64,000 nt of DNA from Sipunculus nudus (lineage: Eukaryota; Annelida; Sipuncula; Golfingiida; Sipunculidae): assembly GCA_026874595.1 (NCBI GenBank), contig CM049318.1, positions 30,908,956 through 30,972,955 of the forward strand. The letters run 5' to 3'. Numbering within the stretch: the first letter of the stretch is position 1; every line of letters starts with the position of its first letter. Of the stretch, positions 51,350-62,009 are shown piece after piece. A program made the position numbers and the translations under genes. The notes under the pieces are model-generated. The model did not search any database. It was not told where the DNA came from and saw only the letters and a list, made by a program, of their open reading frames with translations.

Positions 51350-52980
51350 TTTCTATTTATTTTTTTAACCAAAAAAACATGAGGTTGTGTGAATGATTAA
51401 ACTACTGGCACATCTAAGGGCACAGTCAACTCTACTTTGACTAAAATCCTAGATCTCATCAAAAGCTTAGTATTTCTAACACTGCCAGAACACTGGCACT
51501 GTCATTGACACGTACATACACATACGGAGAATGCCTTAAGAACCATACAGATGGAAACTGAGTGAATATAGAGAAGACATCATTGTGCTCCGAGCAACCA
51601 TGATATAAATATAAACCGTAATCGAATAAAACCATACAATCTCCAACTATACCAATGGAACCTCGGTTCGTTACTAGGTAATGGCGTCCTTTTTCCCAGG
51701 GTAAGCACCGGTTAGTGGCAGTGTTGCCAGACCCGCGAGGTTTGCTGTAAACCTAGGGACTCACATGACTCACATGTTTTTACTCAGGAAAAAAAGGTCC
51801 GTAACATGTGCACATTTGCGAAGCTATCGTTATAGTGTTTGGACTTTGAAGCACAACATCCGTAACCTGTGCATGTTAGTATAGCTAGCGTCCATCTGTG
51901 TAGAACACAGATGGTGTAAAAAATGTACACATTGATAAAGCATGCGTTAGCGTTTAACGGCAAGTTTGAGTGACTACATTCTTCAGTGTCAGGTGACTTT
52001 GACCACTGGTATCTGCCCCCTCCCCCCCCCCCCCCGCTCCAAATTGTGTTATCGTTCAGATCTGGCAGAGGCTCGCTTGGCGTGTCGTCGAGTAGTGCAG
52101 TGTTATTAAGGATCTTGTGGATCCGAATTCCCTATAAGGTAGGAGTTCTTGTCCGTCAGTTAGTCCCTATGGTGTCACGATAGGTTTAAGGGAAGAGCAG
52201 AGTTCAGTCGCGTTAGCTGTCAGGTCGACCACGGATGTTGAGTCATGGACGCATAAAAAAGCAGCAGATGAAGTTCAGTTTCCGGCAGTGGAATTGCCGC
52301 CTTGTTTAATCGGTCGATATGAGCGATGCATATCTCAAGCGATTCCAGCGATTGCCAGCATGACAAAAGTATCCGCGACATAAGCGGGCATTCTTCGAAA
52401 TTATTTTATTAAAGCACAGAACTCTGAGTATTCTTTCGCGGCTATCTGCATTAACCGATGGGTTAATGTTGTCTATGTTGATATGATATAGGATGACTGA
52501 GAATGGATACCACGGGTTTTTTTAGGACGATTATGCAGACAATGTAAGATCTATGAAACAGCGAGCCCCTACAGTTAAATGACATTTACAGGACATACAC
52601 ACGCAAACCCTCAATTCCTATTCTGATCTTTAGTTCACACCTCTCAAGCCCGTTAAAAACACACATATAAAGTTGGAAATCTTGCGGAGATCGAGCCGAT
52701 ATTTCTCATTACAATACAAATAAAACTTAAGTATAACATTACAAGAACATGAAAGTTTCCACAAAACAATAACAATAAAGCAAATAAAGCACAGATAGAG
52801 AAAGTTTTTTTTTTTTATAATAGTATAGAAAAATACTCTTCTTATAAAATCAGACGTCGGAGCCTTTGGTTTGATTTTTCTACTAAGTGTCAGTAATTTA
52901 TATTACATTGTTTTTGATTTAAAATTCATCTCTTGATAAGTAAAAAGCTAAGTGAACAGTTAGGTGATTAATTAGGAGAG
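51350..52980. other. No gene recognised
   Basis: Includes a poly-C run (52018-52036) and assorted short frames. Nothing resembles a receptor exon or a known element. Confidence 0.45.
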
Positions 52981-53076
52981 AAGACGGACTTATATTTATA
53001 TAACTTTTAATGAGAAAAATAATCATAATCAGGACTATAGTCATCTATTCGGGACCCTGCTGAGTTAACACCTAGA

Positions 53077-53080
<4 letters not shown>

Positions 53081-53118
<38 letters not shown>

Positions 53119-53147
53119 GGAAGGGAATCTGGCATACCCAATTGTTG

Positions 53148-53191
<44 letters not shown>
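53081..53191. repeat. Two (TA)n arrays downstream of the 53.3 kb first exon
   Basis: TA repeats at 53086-53115 and 53149-53191, just inside the intron that would follow this first exon. Confidence 0.93.
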
Positions 53192-53195
<4 letters not shown>

Positions 53196-53264
53196 ACACA
53201 CACATTGACATCAAGTTATGAAGCATTTCGTTTATTATAAAACAACAAAGTGTATATAGCCTAC

Positions 53265-53325
53265 CGTTTCCATGCACGTTTGCTACCACGGCACCAGCAG
53301 CGATAAGCAACACCCAGATGGACAT
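53265..53325 (-). CDS. Alternative or paralogous signal-peptide first exon (53.3 kb copy)
   Basis: ATG followed by 20 codons: MSIWVLLIAAGAVVANVHGN, then G and a GT donor (gtaggc). It is the same length, phase (1) and design as the exon at 50.25-50.31 kb, with a hydrophobic core and small residues suited to signal peptidase cleavage. Spliced to the FAMeT exon at 40.6 kb it would read on in frame. Flanking sequence upstream also resembles that of the 44.4 and 50.3 kb copies, so promoter and exon were duplicated together. It may be a true alternative promoter of the phosphatase gene, or what is left of a lost tandem copy. Confidence 0.65.
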
Positions 53326-53422
53326 TACGGAAGGCTTCCAGTTTGCAATCAAATGAGCTTGGGGCAGCCACACATTTAAATAAAAAGCGTTAGTGAAGGA
53401 CCTGTATTCTGATCATGACATT

Positions 53423-53428
53423 CTTATC
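53423..53428 (-). promoter_or_regulatory. GATAAG motif upstream of the 53.3 kb first exon
   Basis: cttatc on the plus strand (GATAAG on the gene strand) about 100 bases upstream of the ATG. The same word is at 44551-44556 in copy A and is changed to GGTAAG in copy B. It may be a GATA-factor site; six bases alone are weak evidence. Confidence 0.3.
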
Positions 53429-54195
53429 TTTAAAATCATACTCAATTCAACGAAAACACTTTCGTGTATCCTTCTGTTCAATACAACTTGCCTTGCTATG
53501 TATTCACTCAGAGATCGATTGACGTTATATACACCCGCAACAGAGGGAACATTTTAAGTACCTTACGTTGGGGATGTTTCGTCATTGGGCAACATTGCAG
53601 GTGACCAATACGTGTCACTTAGTATTTATACATATAATTTGCTTACTTGATAGGTAACATACACGCGTGTATTATCACATATATATTTTGTGTACCTGCT
53701 TTCTGAGTGGACAATCAGTCATGCTCACTCCATATTCAATTGCGTGTGTCATGTTTGTGAATTATGTTTTAACTTAGTATGCATGGCACAAACAAAAGCA
53801 AGTTAAATACGTTTCATCGTGTCCTTTATCATGTGATTTATTTATGGCACTTTAAATCCACTATTTTATCATATAAAGCATTTGTTAGCAATACTGAAGT
53901 GATTAAGTGTAATACTCTATATGCTTATATATTTTTTTCTGACACTGACTTTCCCCACGAGTTAAATTCCGCGTGACGTCATCATGCATTAGGTAATAAA
54001 ATCCTGGTATTTGGAGACATAATCCCTTCAGGAATTAATGATTTTTTATAGACGCACGCATACGACGAATTTCTCGCCAAATATGTCTTCAAAATGTAAC
54101 ATATACAATCCAAAGAACATGAGATAACAAAATTGGTACATAGACACACACGTGAAAGCGAGAGAGAATGAGAAAGAGAAGTGTGTGATTGATTG

Positions 54196-54197
<2 letters not shown>

Positions 54198-54261
<64 letters not shown>
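54198..54261. repeat. (GA)n microsatellite
   Basis: About 30 GA repeats with two single-base interruptions. It produces long Arg-Glu or Ser-Leu frames that are not genes. Confidence 0.95.
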
Positions 54262-54267
<6 letters not shown>

Positions 54268-55476
54268 AACGTAAGAGAAAGAGAAATGGAGAGCTGGTAT
54301 AATTGCTGGTACAATTGTCACGGATCGAGTAGTTGTATGCTGAACATCTCAGTCAAACACGTCTTATCTGTCAACGATACAGCAATACCCTCGCGACACA
54401 AGGATACTTCAGGTAAACAATGTTTTTTTCCGGAACTTTGTTGCCCGCTCGTGATTGATCTTGGCGGCGGAATGTAAATAGGTATATATCGTATCGCCGT
54501 TCCGTTAAACTTTATTCTAAAGAAATTGCAGCCTAGGAATAGGGACGCAAACATAGATGAAAAGATGCTACGCGAGTGATAATTGTTGCAAATTTAAGCT
54601 ACCGGATCACTTGTCCGCTTTTCTATACTATGTTGACTATAAGATTTCTATTAACTTGTTTGACACAGCTTGAATAAGTAATATTTGATAATCATTGTCT
54701 CTGGTGATCTATGCATCAATCCTGTAAATTCACAAGGTGTTATGAAGGTTTAATTAAAATATATTTGTCTCCTCAAAAAGCAGTATTCACTTACTGTTTA
54801 CTGTTCCTTTAAATAAATACGGTTTCCTTCTCTCCCAATCTGTTAATATCCATAAAATGAGCGTGATTTTACAATATAGGATTGATCGCAACACTCCACT
54901 TTAGCTGACCACGAGACCTTATTGATATACATACGCCTGCCAAATCTGAACCTAGAGCTAGGACCCAAGTATTCAGTCTACAGCAAACAGGAGCTTCAAA
55001 CAAGCGCTTCATCTTCACAAGGTGCCACAAAGGACATCCCCAGAACACGGCCACCATGGATGAGAGAAAAAAAAAACAGGGAATGTAGTGCACTGCATTC
55101 TGTGTACTCGTTGCTCGGAACATTAAAATCAGTGGTCTTGTGGCAGAATGCAATTGCTGATTAGCAATCTGATAGACATTTTACTGATTTTATCAATGGT
55201 AATCATACATGTATGCACCCTACCAAGTCAGCAGGCAACCCCTCTTAAACACAACCCACAATCTCCAAAAATTCCATGGCCTTGACAAATCTCTCCCTTC
55301 ACTTTTGACTGATATGCCTTGCTTGGAGTGTTTTAAATACTTATAATGCCGTGTCTTGCATTCACATATAAACATTACGTGGAACTATAAATATAATATT
55401 ACATATTAAGTGCAATGCAAAAGATATATATATAGGGCGTGTATTAAATAATCCCCCATTTCCCAAACATACATAG

Positions 55477-55479
<3 letters not shown>

Positions 55480-55534
<55 letters not shown>
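55480..55534. repeat. (TA)n microsatellite
   Basis: About 27 TA repeats, 200 bases before the exon 24 relic. Confidence 0.95.
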
Positions 55535-55540
<6 letters not shown>

Positions 55541-55734
55541 GCCCACGAGAAGCAAAGGGCTTGGCTTATTCATATTTTAGGACATATATTTCATGTACAT
55601 TAAAAATAAATAAAATGTTGCATAGGCTAATGCCATTTATAGAATGGTTTCTTTGGACTTTTAAGATAAAAGGATGAATTTTGATGAATCGATTTCTTAG
55701 CGATTTATACATGATCTGTACCCATTTGTTTTTA

Positions 55735-55868
55735 GATATGGTGAATCACAGACAGGACTTTACCTCGGCATGCGGCAAATGACAAATTCTCGAGAGAACA
55801 GGAATTGGACGTATTTCATGCGTTGTGGACTATATGGGAGAAAGCATTAATTATTACCAACCAGTTAT
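55735..55868 (+). pseudogene. Second decayed copy of phosphatase exon 24
   Basis: Retains an acceptor (gtttttag) and aligns along the whole exon: GGTGAATCACAGACAGG, CTTTACCTCGGC, CGAGAGAACAGGAATTGG, GACGTATTTCATGCG. A small deletion after the GLYLG codons breaks frame, and the donor reads ttatgt instead of gtatgt. No copies of exons 23 or 25 were recognised beside it. Confidence 0.78.
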
Positions 55869-55942
55869 GTCAAAGCGGATTTCCTCCATAAAAGGAGTTG
55901 ATTATAAATGTAGTTATAAACTGAGAAACAGTCATAACTGTA

Positions 55943-55998
<56 letters not shown>
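55943..55998. repeat. (TA)n microsatellite
   Basis: About 28 TA repeats, 75 bases after the exon 24 relic, so the relic is bracketed by two such arrays. Confidence 0.95.
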
Positions 55999-55999
<1 letters not shown>

Positions 56000-56000
<1 letters not shown>

Positions 56001-59000
56001 CATAGTTACATCTACGATGGAATTATAAAAAAAACACTACCTGCTCATAACTTTAGAGTCTTCAGTTTTTAACTGATGTTTTGCATAAGTAAAACATTTG
56101 AAGCTGCAGAGGATCGCTTGTAATAATTACAATTTACACAGTTCCCTTCCCTGCAATTCAACTAAAATATTTTAAATCAAATCTACCTCAATATAACATC
56201 TATGACCTGCCTATCTCAGAGTAATCACAAATAGATATAATAATTGATAGCTTAAAAATATTGAACATTTTAAAGATAAGGAATTGCCAATGGAAGTGCT
56301 GATAAAATAGAATTTCGTTCACACAAAACTAAGCTAGTTTTAAAGTGATTCTTAAATATTTCAAAATTTCTGTTCTTTAAATAAAATAGTTAAAGAAAAA
56401 TATATGTTCTTCCTTTAAATATTTGAATATTAAATGCCAGATTAAAAGTTCTAACACAATGTAGCAAATATTCATGGATGGTGCAGCCGTGATGCAAGTA
56501 TGCTGTTATTTTATCTTTCACTTTGAAAGTTTCTTCTGATTCTTTACTGTAGTTCAGGTGAAGCATGTAGTGACTTGCAAGGAGCAAGGACAGGATCCTC
56601 CCTACAAAACCATCAGTTGTTTTCAGGCACATTTTTTATTTTTATTTTTGTCTTGAAAGTGGAGTCGTTAACATCTTTCTGAAAACTAGTAAGAAAGAAT
56701 GAATATTGTCAGATTTTTTTAAAAGCAGTATTCTTTAAAGACACACTTATTTAATGAAATCACATTTGAGGTAATGAATGGAGGATGCTGATGCTGTTCA
56801 ATGGTGAGAAGTAACGAAGTTGGTCTATTATATTGATCTTTAATCATATCACAATAACCATAAATTTTTCATGATTAAGCATCGGCAAAAGTAAAAAAAA
56901 TTTCAGTTTCTGTTGAGAATAAATCCGTGCTTGTACCATATACTGCCTAATCACTTAACGTTATTAATATAATAATTTTCACTTAATATAGGTGTATATA
57001 TATCATATATATCTGTGTGTGTGTCTGTGTTCACCACGTGGTACTCCAGTGACCCTCAGTCCTGCACTTAAGAAAAATCAAAATCTAGACAAATTAAGAC
57101 TATAAATTTAGAGGCTGTGTATATGCATGATTTAAATGTTGAGTATATACATGGCCTTTCTTCTTACCAGAACAACAACAAGCGTGTAGGGATTGTGTAG
57201 CAAGTTTAAGAAAATCCGCAACATTAAATAGTACATACTAGAAGTGTAGGGAACAAAAAAAATAAATAAAAATGACATTTATGAAATCGGTACTTTTGGT
57301 TAAATAACCAAATAACCAACAAATTGATTCCTACAAATACAAATACAAGTGCAGCATTAGTCAAACTCAGCTCAGTCATTTCGTGTAAACATGCTTTTCA
57401 AAAGAAGGGAAAGGTTTAACATGTATACATTTGACCTCCACTGCTCATAATAATGGGTTAAAATGCTTCCTGAATCCACAAGAATGAGAGGTTATCCTTT
57501 CCCCATCAAATTAAGCTGTCATTTAGGGTTTTCCAAATAATACCTTGTGTTTTTTTTTTTTGGGGGGGGGGGGTTGCACTGATACCTGTGAAGTATGAGC
57601 CAACAGGCTAAGTAACACACACCACAATGGCCCAACTGGATTTAAGTGTGTCAGAAGTAAATCTAACCAACAGGATACATACTGGTGGTTATATATAGAA
57701 AAATACTCCAAAATCTCCTTGCCGCACATATTAATTTATAGTTCACAGAATCTCAAGCTTTTCACAGACAGCCCCTGGCTTCTTGTTGGGACCTTTAAAA
57801 TAAAAGGGAAAACTCTCGTCTCTATAAACCATCAAATAATATTACAGGAAAAATATAATTTAAATATAATGTATATTGTGCCGTGAAAATAACGGTAAAG
57901 TACCTAAACATGACTCAGGTGATAAGCACGTGTCAGTTTTAATCTAGACACGTTTCAGATGTGTCACATAAATGGTAATCACTATTGTAATCACCCTAAT
58001 ACTACATGAAACTTACTTTATATAAAATTAAGTCATGTGCGAGTGTTGATCAAACTGAATAAACCTTTAATTTCTATTTTGAGACATGTTTACACGTGAA
58101 TCCAACAGGTCATGTGCTTCAAACTCAAGTTTTAATCATGAATCAAACTTGATTTGCATGTCTTCCCCCCCCCCTGAAAAACCGTGTTACAGGTTGCAAA
58201 CAGGTTCTGTCACATGTTTCCAACATGTCTCCATTTAAAACAAGTGTTTTTTTTAAACATGTCACAGCATTAATGAAACGATTCTAAAACGGCGCTTTGT
58301 ACAGTGTATATATGGTCTAAGAATGACAAAGGAATGTCTTTATCGGTTTTCGGGGCTGCTTGCTCGGTAAATTATATGAATCATCCATATTATTGAATAT
58401 TCTATGATGTCCTGTATTTTCATAATTTATTGATGAAATTCTTCTATTTCCTCATGTATGATTTAAAGTGACCCTATTCTTGTAATAAAATACGTGCTCA
58501 CTCTTGACTTTTATTTTTTCATTATTTCTTTGCTTATTATACATTTTTTATTTATATGGACAGCAGACTCATGATTTTAATGAACGTTTTATTTATGATT
58601 AATAACTTTATAAAGAGTATCAAAAAGTCTCTCACTGTTATCTGAGGCCTCCGTATATGCATGTAATTTCGAGGAATGTTCTAATTTTTTCCCTGATACC
58701 AGTGGTTTATATGATATTTTTTTCTAACAATATACCATATTAAGATATTCAATAAATGATATAATAAAACGACGGTAATCCGATGCCTGTTGCGTATTAT
58801 GTGATAATAAGCAGTCGATTTTATATGTGAGAAACAAAAATGAATGTAAATACAAATACAAATAACAAATGGAAAAAGTCTACAGGTAGGTATCACAAAG
58901 TAGGTCTGTATTACAGTTTTACATACAAAGCAACCGGCTAACAAGTACGTGCTTATAGCAAACGGAAAAGTTCTACAGATAAGTGTAACAAAGAAGGGTA

Positions 59001-59250
59001 TGTATTACATTCATGAGATACGGGCTTGCTCTCAGTTACAACAGTATTCACGAAAAAAACAGATGAATATAAAATTATAAAGGAACACATACCTCTAGAG
59101 TGACAAAAGGTGCTAAAATATAAATGCTGTATAGCACTCGGTATCAACATGGCAAACTGCGCCAATTCCTGCGCTTCACCTCTATTAATATTATGTGACC
59201 TTTGACCTTTAATAAAAATAAAAAGATCTGGGTAGTACGGTTCACTGCAA
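56000..59250. other. No gene recognised
   Basis: AT-rich, with a poly-G run at 57561-57574 and a stretch at 58.08-58.27 kb with repeated words like acatgt and aaacaagt. No splice-bounded coding signal was seen. Confidence 0.45.
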
Positions 59251-59256
59251 AAAATA

Positions 59257-59454
59257 TCACGTTTCATGAACCTCGTGATATGGTTTGCTGCGCACAATGC
59301 CAACCGTTAAAGTAAAATCATAAACACACAGCACACTAGTATTGTGGTGGTTCAAGTGATCTGTTTTAAGATCTACTATCTCAACGTTCAACTCGTGTTT
59401 TCTCACCTTAACTTGTATTTCTTCACCGCAAATCGTTAAAACTACCATTGACAA
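59257..59454 (-). other. Unassigned 65-codon open frame
   Basis: Starts MSMVVLTICGEEIQVKVRKH and contains VEIVDLKTDHLN; its composition is more protein-like than most frames here, with alternating hydrophobic and charged residues. I do not recognise a family, and no splice partner was found. It could be a transposon fragment or chance. Confidence 0.2.
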
Positions 59455-59647
59455 CTAATATGATATGAATAATGATTGGCTTATAGATCTTAGTCCCTGT
59501 CTACAGTGTGACACAAGTGAGAGAGTACAGAAGAGGACATGTCTCAAAATCCACAAAATACCTGAACAGAATTGATAAAGTTATACCTGAATTTTTTTTT
59601 AGAGAATAGTTAAATACAAGTAAATAAAGCTATAATTTATATGCTTT

Positions 59648-59788
59648 TCCAAACGATAGAAAAAGCATATTTTAAACGTAATCATTGTATCAATTCTGAT
59701 TTTTTTAAAGTAAATAAAGCTATAATTTTAAAAAAATCAGAATTGATACAATGATTACGTTTAAAATATGCTTTTTCTATCGTTTGGA
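59648..59788. repeat. Perfect 62-bp inverted repeat with 17-bp spacer
   Basis: Arm 59648-59709 (from tccaaacgatagaaaaagc) is the exact reverse complement of 59727-59788 (ending gctttttctatcgtttgga). The spacer is gtaaataaagctataat, and the same string (agtaaataaagctataattt) also occurs once just before the left arm at about 59619. It should form a very stable hairpin in single-stranded DNA or RNA. Confidence 0.93.
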
Positions 59789-59799
59789 TATTGATATTC

Positions 59800-61328
59800 T
59801 TACACATTGTTTACGACTGCACGACTTTCCACTGACCCTAGCTGTCATCCCTTACCTTCTTCTAAACAGACAACACAGTTCTTGCTGCTTGCAGTGTATT
59901 TATTCTTAAGATATAATACGAATCTGCTTCACGTACAGGTCTTTCTTTTAGAAACATAAAGGAAACAATATTTGATTTATCTCTTTTTCACAACCATCAC
60001 TATATCTGTGTAATAAAATCAACTGAGGGACTGGCAAGAAGTTGTTATAATTCCTGAGTTGTCTTATTGAGCAGGTCAATTTTAAGCGATATTTTACCCA
60101 CTCAAAGTTCGTTTTAATGACGGGTAGTCTTTTGGACAGGTGGTCTTTCAGAAAGGTTTCACTGTACTTTAACACCAGTAACGCATCTGTGGGGAACACT
60201 TGCCTATGTTAGTTTAGCAACCGCAAAATTAATGTAACTTTCCCACGAGCTTTGAAACTCTTAGAATGAACCTTGTGTTCATTTGATCTTTAAAGGTCTC
60301 CACTGGGCGAGAAGAAAAAGGATTTTACTAACGACAGATGGAAGGTATCATGGCTGCGAATTCAGCTGATTCACATTAAGTATCGACGTCAAAATAAGCA
60401 GGTGTTTTACACAAGAGCCAAGTTTGCTAAATTATCTCACGAGTGAACATTATAAATATGAAATAAATTTAACAGTACCCACATGCAAAGTTATTGGAAA
60501 GCAGAGCTTTCGTATGGTCTCTACCAGACTCGTTCACTGAATGGCATGAACAACGCCAGGGGAAATCCTTAGTTTGTTGTTGACACGTTGCAATTGGCCG
60601 CCGGGCACGAACATTTCCAAATGTCATTCATTGTACTGATGTACATCAACAGTAATTCTCACAAAAATATTTATGTTAATTTCAATAGCTTTCAAATGCG
60701 TGTACTTGGTAGATACGTTGTTGTCCTTAGTCAAAATGAAGAGGTGTTCCTCTCCATATCACTGTTCACGCTCTGTCTCGTTCCCTTTGAATGATGCGTG
60801 CACGTCTGTGATTACTGAAAGCAACTCTCCTCTCCGGATGAGGCAGTCTACAATATTCTTACTCCCAATTCACTTTTTATATACATATACATCTTACAGA
60901 AAACTTTTGATTTGACTGTTTCCTCTAGTTCTATTAAAATGAGTAGGTATTAACTAGGTAATATTATTATAGGTGCGCTCGGAAAATAAACTTGACCGCA
61001 TATAGTTTATAATGTTATATATTCTATCATATATCCCAATATACTGCTTTACGAAAATTGTAGCCGATTCCCAGCCCTATAATACAGTGATGGAATGCTT
61101 GACGTATTATACCTCATGAATATCCTTTAATTGAGATATATGCTGTTTTTCTATCTTTAAGTGTCGAATGAATTTAGAGATCCAATACATAGTTACTACA
61201 TAATGACTCATAATTACCGCACGTTACACCCATCACAGGCATAGGTAACGTATTTTCAATTCCTTATCAGTATCTTAACAAGATAATGAAACTTTTCCCT
61301 AGGTTTATATATTGCTTACTCCAAAGCA
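59800..61328. other. No gene recognised (downstream of second receptor)
   Basis: Only short frames. Part of this should be the 3' untranslated region of the second receptor, but no clear polyadenylation signal was identified. Confidence 0.4.
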
Positions 61329-61606
61329 TCATTCGGTTACTGTCATTTCCAGAGAAGCGTACACTTGCTCGGGTACCTCGGGGACAGGATCGATGCGTTC
61401 ATAAGTGGAATTCGGTTTTTCACTTTTCTCCATCTGGATATTTTCATATGCTGTCTCGCTGACTCTCCCCTTCCCTTCTGACCGTTTGCTCTTAATCTTT
61501 CGCAATGTATAATATAATACCCATCCTATGAGTGGGGTAAGAACAGATCCACCAAACATAGACGGAATAATATACACTAGTATGTTTTGCCTTTCCACTT
61601 TTGTAC
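61329..61606 (-). CDS. Last exon of a second receptor: membrane helix and ITAM-like tail
   Basis: Acceptor attttctccag, phase 1, open to TGA. Reads GTKVERQNILVYIIPSMFGG, then SVLTPLIGWVLYY and the basic RKIKSKR: one transmembrane helix and stop-transfer. The tail has three tyrosine motifs, YENI, YERI and YASL, spaced 11 and 10 residues apart, which fits the ITAM pattern YxxI/L-x(6-12)-YxxI/L twice over; STYERI also fits the ITIM pattern. ITAM-type tails recruit SH2 kinases such as Syk/Shark in Draper/MEGF10-type receptors. Upstream exons are an EGF exon at 61.86-62.00 kb and perhaps others beyond the window. Confident as an exon; gene completeness is unknown. Confidence 0.75.
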
Positions 61607-61858
61607 CTGGAGAAAATAAAATATATAATTATTATATCTAATCAATGATTCAAGGTTCACTTATACCAGTTTTATATTATGACAAGATCATTCAAATATA
61701 AGACACAAAAACCGGCCATTCTCTTGCACATGATCTATTGGAAAAATAATTATGAATTGATCTTCTTAAATAGGTTTACATTTTGTCACACTTTTTCAAA
61801 TGTCAAATTCAAACAGTTGATACAATATAATGTTTTAGAAATTCTTTAGATAAGAATT

Positions 61859-62003
61859 TTTTTTTTATGGCAGCCGTCTCCCTTCCGCCCATCTACACAT
61901 TTTCCGCTTCTGCATGTCCCATTGATGTCGTTACAGTCGTCTGGACCATATTTACAGTGACATTGACCTTCACATTTACTGCCGAAGGTTTCCTCTTCAC
62001 AAG
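61859..62003 (-). CDS. EGF-type exon of the second receptor (possibly broken)
   Basis: Acceptor cgtttag, phase 1. Reads ACEEETFGSKCEGQCHCKYG, then PDDCNDINGTCRSGKCVDG and GDGCH: eight or more cysteines in EGF/laminin-EGF spacing. After GDGCH the sequence turns into a run of A (KKK), with TAA six codons on and no GT or GC donor in the phase needed by the last exon. Either the donor was lost, leaving a truncated secreted form or a pseudogene, or splicing uses a site I cannot see. Confidence 0.65.
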
Positions 62004-62009
62004 CTAAAC

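Larger units (their letters stand above)
52980..53900. repeat. Duplicated 5'-gene segment, copy C
   Basis: Aligns with A and B over the first exon and 300 bases upstream (catgacattcttatcttt; tttcgtgtatccttctg; caggtgaccaatacgtg). More diverged than A is from B. Confidence 0.65.

Noticed and set aside
53065-53373. 102-codon minus-strand frame beginning MWLPQAHL
   Set aside because: Only the part from MSIW to HGN is a signal-peptide exon; the rest is intron with (TA)n read through, and the upstream Met lies in the presumed 5' leader.
54193-54314. Long Arg-Glu and Ser-Leu open frames on both strands
   Set aside because: They are translations of a (GA)n microsatellite.
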